NCBI GenBank assembly: GCA_022432975.1
Contig: CM039502.1
Location: 1,664,375 to 1,728,374 of the forward strand
Reading direction: 5' to 3'
DNA: 64,000 nucleotides
From: Begonia masoniana
Taxonomy: Eukaryota; Streptophyta; Magnoliopsida; Cucurbitales; Begoniaceae
Shown here: positions 61,330 to 64,000 of the stretch, piece after piece
Layout of the letters: each line of letters begins with the position of its first letter
Position numbering within the stretch: position 1 is the stretch's first letter
The notes under the pieces: generated by a model
Told to the model about the DNA's origin: nothing
Seen by the model: the letters and a program-made list of their open reading frames with translations, nothing else
The model's database searches: none
Position numbers and translations under genes: made by a program

Positions 61330-61847
61330 AACAGAAATCAAACGGATCGAATCAAACCAAATCGGATCTCTCGGGTCAAAAAAAAAAAAAACTAGGGCTT
61401 CCGATAAGATTATCGAATCGAAGAAATGAAAAGATTCGACGATGCTGCAAATGGATGGCGAGAAAGAAGACAGAAGACTAAGCAACAAGCAAGAAATAAG
61501 AAGCTGATTCGTCAATGGCGTTAACGTGGATTTGAGAGGATAAAGAAGAGAAGTTGAAGGGTAGCCCTGGAAGTTCCACACATTAGGTTGCCATACTTGC
61601 CAATGCCAGTGGACGAGTCATGATGGATTTTTTCTTATGTAAATGCCCATGAAACTAGTTTTATTTACGGGAAAGAGCTTATAAAATGCCTGGAATCTTA
61701 ATATGATCTTGGGGGCACTCTTGTCAAGAAAAATGTGACACAGATAATGGTCTAGTATGTTCTATTCTTATATTAATTTTATCACAAAATTGATTATATG
61801 GACCATTTATTTGTTAGAAAATACTTTAAATAAGTATTTTAACGACG

Positions 61848-62049
61848 AATAATGTTACGTTTACTCTCTCATTATTATCTCTAAACATAAACGTGACAAA
61901 TAATGAATAGTGCAATTAATTTAATGAATTATAAATAGTTAATTTATTACATTTAGTTCACTTTAATTACATCAATTATTGTTTGACACGCCAACAAGTA
62001 TATTAGTATGTTTAGATAATATAATAAAAAAATAAACACAACATTATTC
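61848..62049. mobile_element. MITE family copy D
   Basis: The ends AATAATGTTACGTTTACTCT and AAAAATAAACACAACATTATTC are inverted repeats. Inside are GACAAATAATGAATAGTGCA, the shared centre GAATTATAAATAGTTAATTT, and ATCAATTATTGTTTGACACG. Length is about 200 bp. Confidence 0.7.
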
Positions 62050-62173
62050 ATTTTTTCAATGACTAAAAAATATCTAAAAATTTAATATTTTTGCGTAATT
62101 GTACCACTCATAATCGTGACAGATAATAACCACGTCTCCATAAAAACTCATAACATGACAGCTTTAGAAGTGT

Positions 62174-62675
62174 CCCCCCCACCCCCCCCCCCCCCCACCC
62201 CCCCCCCCCCACCCCCCCCCCCCCCCACCCCCCCCCCCCCCACCCCCCCCCCCCCACCCCCCCCCCCCCCACCCCCCCCCCCCCACCCCCCCCCCCCCCA
62301 CCCCCCCCCCCCCCCCACCCCCCCCCCCCCCCACCCCCCCCCCCCCCACCCCCCCCCCCCCCACCCCCCCCCCCCCCACCCCCCCCCCCCCACCCCCCCC
62401 CCCCCCCCCACCCCCCCCCCCCCCACCCCCCCCCCCCCACCCCCCCCCCCCCACCCCCCCCCCCCCACCCCCCCCCCCCCCCACCCCCCCCCCCCCCACC
62501 CCCCCCCCCCCACCCCCCCCCCCCCCCCCACCCCCCCCCCCCCCCCACCCCCCCCCCCCCCACCCCCCCCCCCCCACCCCCCCCCCCCCACCCCCCCCCC
62601 CCCCCCACCCCCCCCCCCCCCCACCCCCCCCCCCCCACCCCCCCCCCCCCACCCCCCCCCCCCCCACCCCCCCAC
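62174..62675. repeat. C-rich minisatellite, C(9-17)A units
   Basis: About 500 bp consist only of C runs of roughly 9-17 separated by single A bases at near-regular spacing of about 14-15 bp, some three dozen units. The minus strand is pure G tracts with single T, so it could form G-quadruplexes, and the C strand i-motifs. All long frames through it (polyproline or polyglycine) are artefacts of composition. The exact length is doubtful, because such tracts are hard to sequence and assemble. Confidence 0.9.
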
Positions 62676-62746
62676 AAACTCTCATTTAAACTGTGTTCGT
62701 TAACAATATCATCATTAAACTATGGTCCGTTAACAAAATAACACTA

Positions 62747-64000
62747 GCCGTCTAAATGTCCTATAAAATTTAGTAGTGCGGGAGCCCAGTTTTCGAGAGC
62801 GGAATCCCGCTCTTTTTTTTCTTCTTGAGCAAGAGCTTACTGTGGAAGAGTAGGCTCCACCTCCCTGGACAATATATAAATAACGCAGTCAAAATCTCTC
62901 ATACACACAATTTTTTCTCTCAAAACAAAATTTCTCTTTCACTTGTTGTTGTCATTTGGAGCAGGATCTCGCTAACGAAAAGCGGGTTCCAGTACACTGC
63001 CATGTTTTTTTTTTTAAGTTTTATCCTAAAAAACAACTGAAGATATTTGTAAAACTGAGAATAATTTTCTACTGTTTTATAATTGTATGATTCTTTTTCC
63101 AAAGATGCATGTAATTTAAAAATTAGAACCAAATGAAACTAGGTAGCCTTATAAATGAAAAAGAACCAAGTTTTCGCATGATTTTAAAACTTTTTTATCG
63201 ATTATTTTCAAATCTACACGTTCAATTCGTATTTGAAGTTTTACCAATTTAATTTCTAAGACGAAACCATGTCATTTGAATAAAGATCTGGAAATTGTGG
63301 CATTCGAAATGAAGAGAAGAAACAGTAAAGATGCAAAGAGAGAGATAATGAAGTCCTTGGAAGAAACAGAGAAATATTTCGTTGAATTCAGAGTGGAAAT
63401 GAAGTAGTGATGAGATGGAATCAAAGGTGGGATATCGTTAATCATTGTACTTGTGGATTGAGATTCTTCCAATGATAGGAGTAGTGGTAGTAAAATTACA
63501 ATGCCATGAAATTTTATTCGACAGTAAATAGAGCACGTTTGTAGAAATTAAATAGATAACGTAAAAACAGTTTAAAAAAAAAAGTGAAAGTAGTTTTAAC
63601 AAAAATTGTACATTGTCTTTGGAGTGGGATCTCGCCCTTCATCAGTAGGATCCCACTCCAAATGACAACAACGAGCAAATGAGAGATTTCGCCTGGAGAG
63701 AAAAAATTGTGTATATCAAAGTTTTGATCGCGTTATTTATATACTGTATATGGAGCGAGAGCCGGCTCTTCGACAGCAAGCTCCTGCTCTAGTGACAACA
63801 TACATATTGATTCTGGAGCAGGAGCCCGCTGTAGAGAGCGGTAACCCGCTCCAGAGAGTGACTAAGAGCGGGAGCCCGCTCTTCAACAGCAGGCTCCCGT
63901 TTCTAAGCAAAAACTCACGAAGTGGAATCTTGTTTCTAGCCAAAAACTCACGAAATCGGATCCCGCGCGACCAAATTTTAACGGATATTTAGACGACAAA
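62747..64000. mobile_element. Long inverted-repeat element with GGGAGCCCGCTC hairpin words
   Basis: The left end (GCCGTCTAAATGTCC..AAAATTTAGTAGTGCGGGA, from 62747) matches in reverse complement the last 40 bases of the window (TCCCGCGCGACCAAATTTTA..GACGAC). Further inside, 62815-62975 matches the complement of about 63620-63790, including ATATATAAATAACGC, ACACAATTTTTTCTCTC and TTGTTGTCATTTGGAG. The right arm holds extra short inverted words such as GAGCGGGAGCCCGCTCTTC. No protein is encoded. It is a fold-back or long-TIR non-autonomous element. The true right end may lie outside the window. Confidence 0.68.

Noticed and set aside
62108..62703. Long polyproline and polyglycine reading frames on both strands
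   Set aside because: They exist in several frames only because the DNA is C runs with single A; no start context, domain or codon variety supports a gene.

Overview
This is a nuclear segment from a eudicot plant. The genes carry short AT-rich spliceosomal introns and encode plant-specific families: PERK kinase, RopGEF (PRONE), SPEAR/TIE repressor, HSFC, LIKE-COV and class I small heat shock proteins. Intergenic DNA is AT-rich and full of LTR retrotransposon pieces, MITEs and (CT)n/(GA)n microsatellites. Nothing in it identifies the species; a cucurbit-like or other rosid genome is possible but is only a guess.

Layout. 1-1.7 kb: inverted-repeat element whose arms each carry the same gene 5' end. 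2.3-6.0 kb: Ty1/copia element on the minus strand with LTRs, target-site duplication (TSD), primer-binding site (PBS) and polypurine tract (PPT). It lacks most of gag-protease, and a second solo LTR is nested in its RNase H region. 6.3-7.9 kb: GT14 glycosyltransferase (+). 8.3-8.5 kb: small serine-rich protein (-). 9.0-9.5 kb: small heat shock pseudogene (-). 11.0-12.0 kb: HSFC1-type heat stress factor (+). 15.7-16.3 kb: broken gene of an uncharacterised plant family (-). 19.9-22.9 kb: PERK1-like receptor kinase (+). 23.4-25.7 kb: LIKE-COV membrane protein (-). 26.8-27.3 kb: intact small heat shock gene (+). 27.5-30.4 kb: very long solo LTR, followed by a 185-bp tandem duplication. 32.3-34.4 kb: RopGEF (+). 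35.8-36.3 kb: NFD6-like organellar protein (-). 37.3-42.2 kb: CXC-domain TCX5/6-like DREAM-complex protein (-). 43.5-44.0 kb: second intact small heat shock gene (-). 44-49.7 kb: gene-free AT-rich DNA with MITEs. 49.7-51.0 kb: SPEAR/TIE EAR repressor (+). 52.2-54.2 kb: glyoxal/aldehyde oxidase GLOX (+). 56.0-61.3 kb: casein kinase 1-like kinase in 14 exons (-), whose intron 10 holds a young gag-only LTR retrotransposon. 61.8-64 kb: a MITE, a 0.5-kb almost pure C tract, and a long inverted-repeat element that runs into the window edge.

The genes do not form a pathway. The one clear local theme is duplication of a class I small heat shock gene together with its promoter. Two intact copies keep strong heat shock elements; the third has lost its start codon, its reading frame and its heat shock element. 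Four other genes (HSFC1, RopGEF, PERK1 5' end, and the 15.7-kb gene) show small frame breaks in otherwise well preserved sequence. That pattern fits either real decay or residual long-read assembly errors, and raw reads would be needed to tell which.

Exon boundaries were read by eye from GT-AG (once GC-AG) junctions, reading-frame phase and family conservation. No alignment or database search was run.
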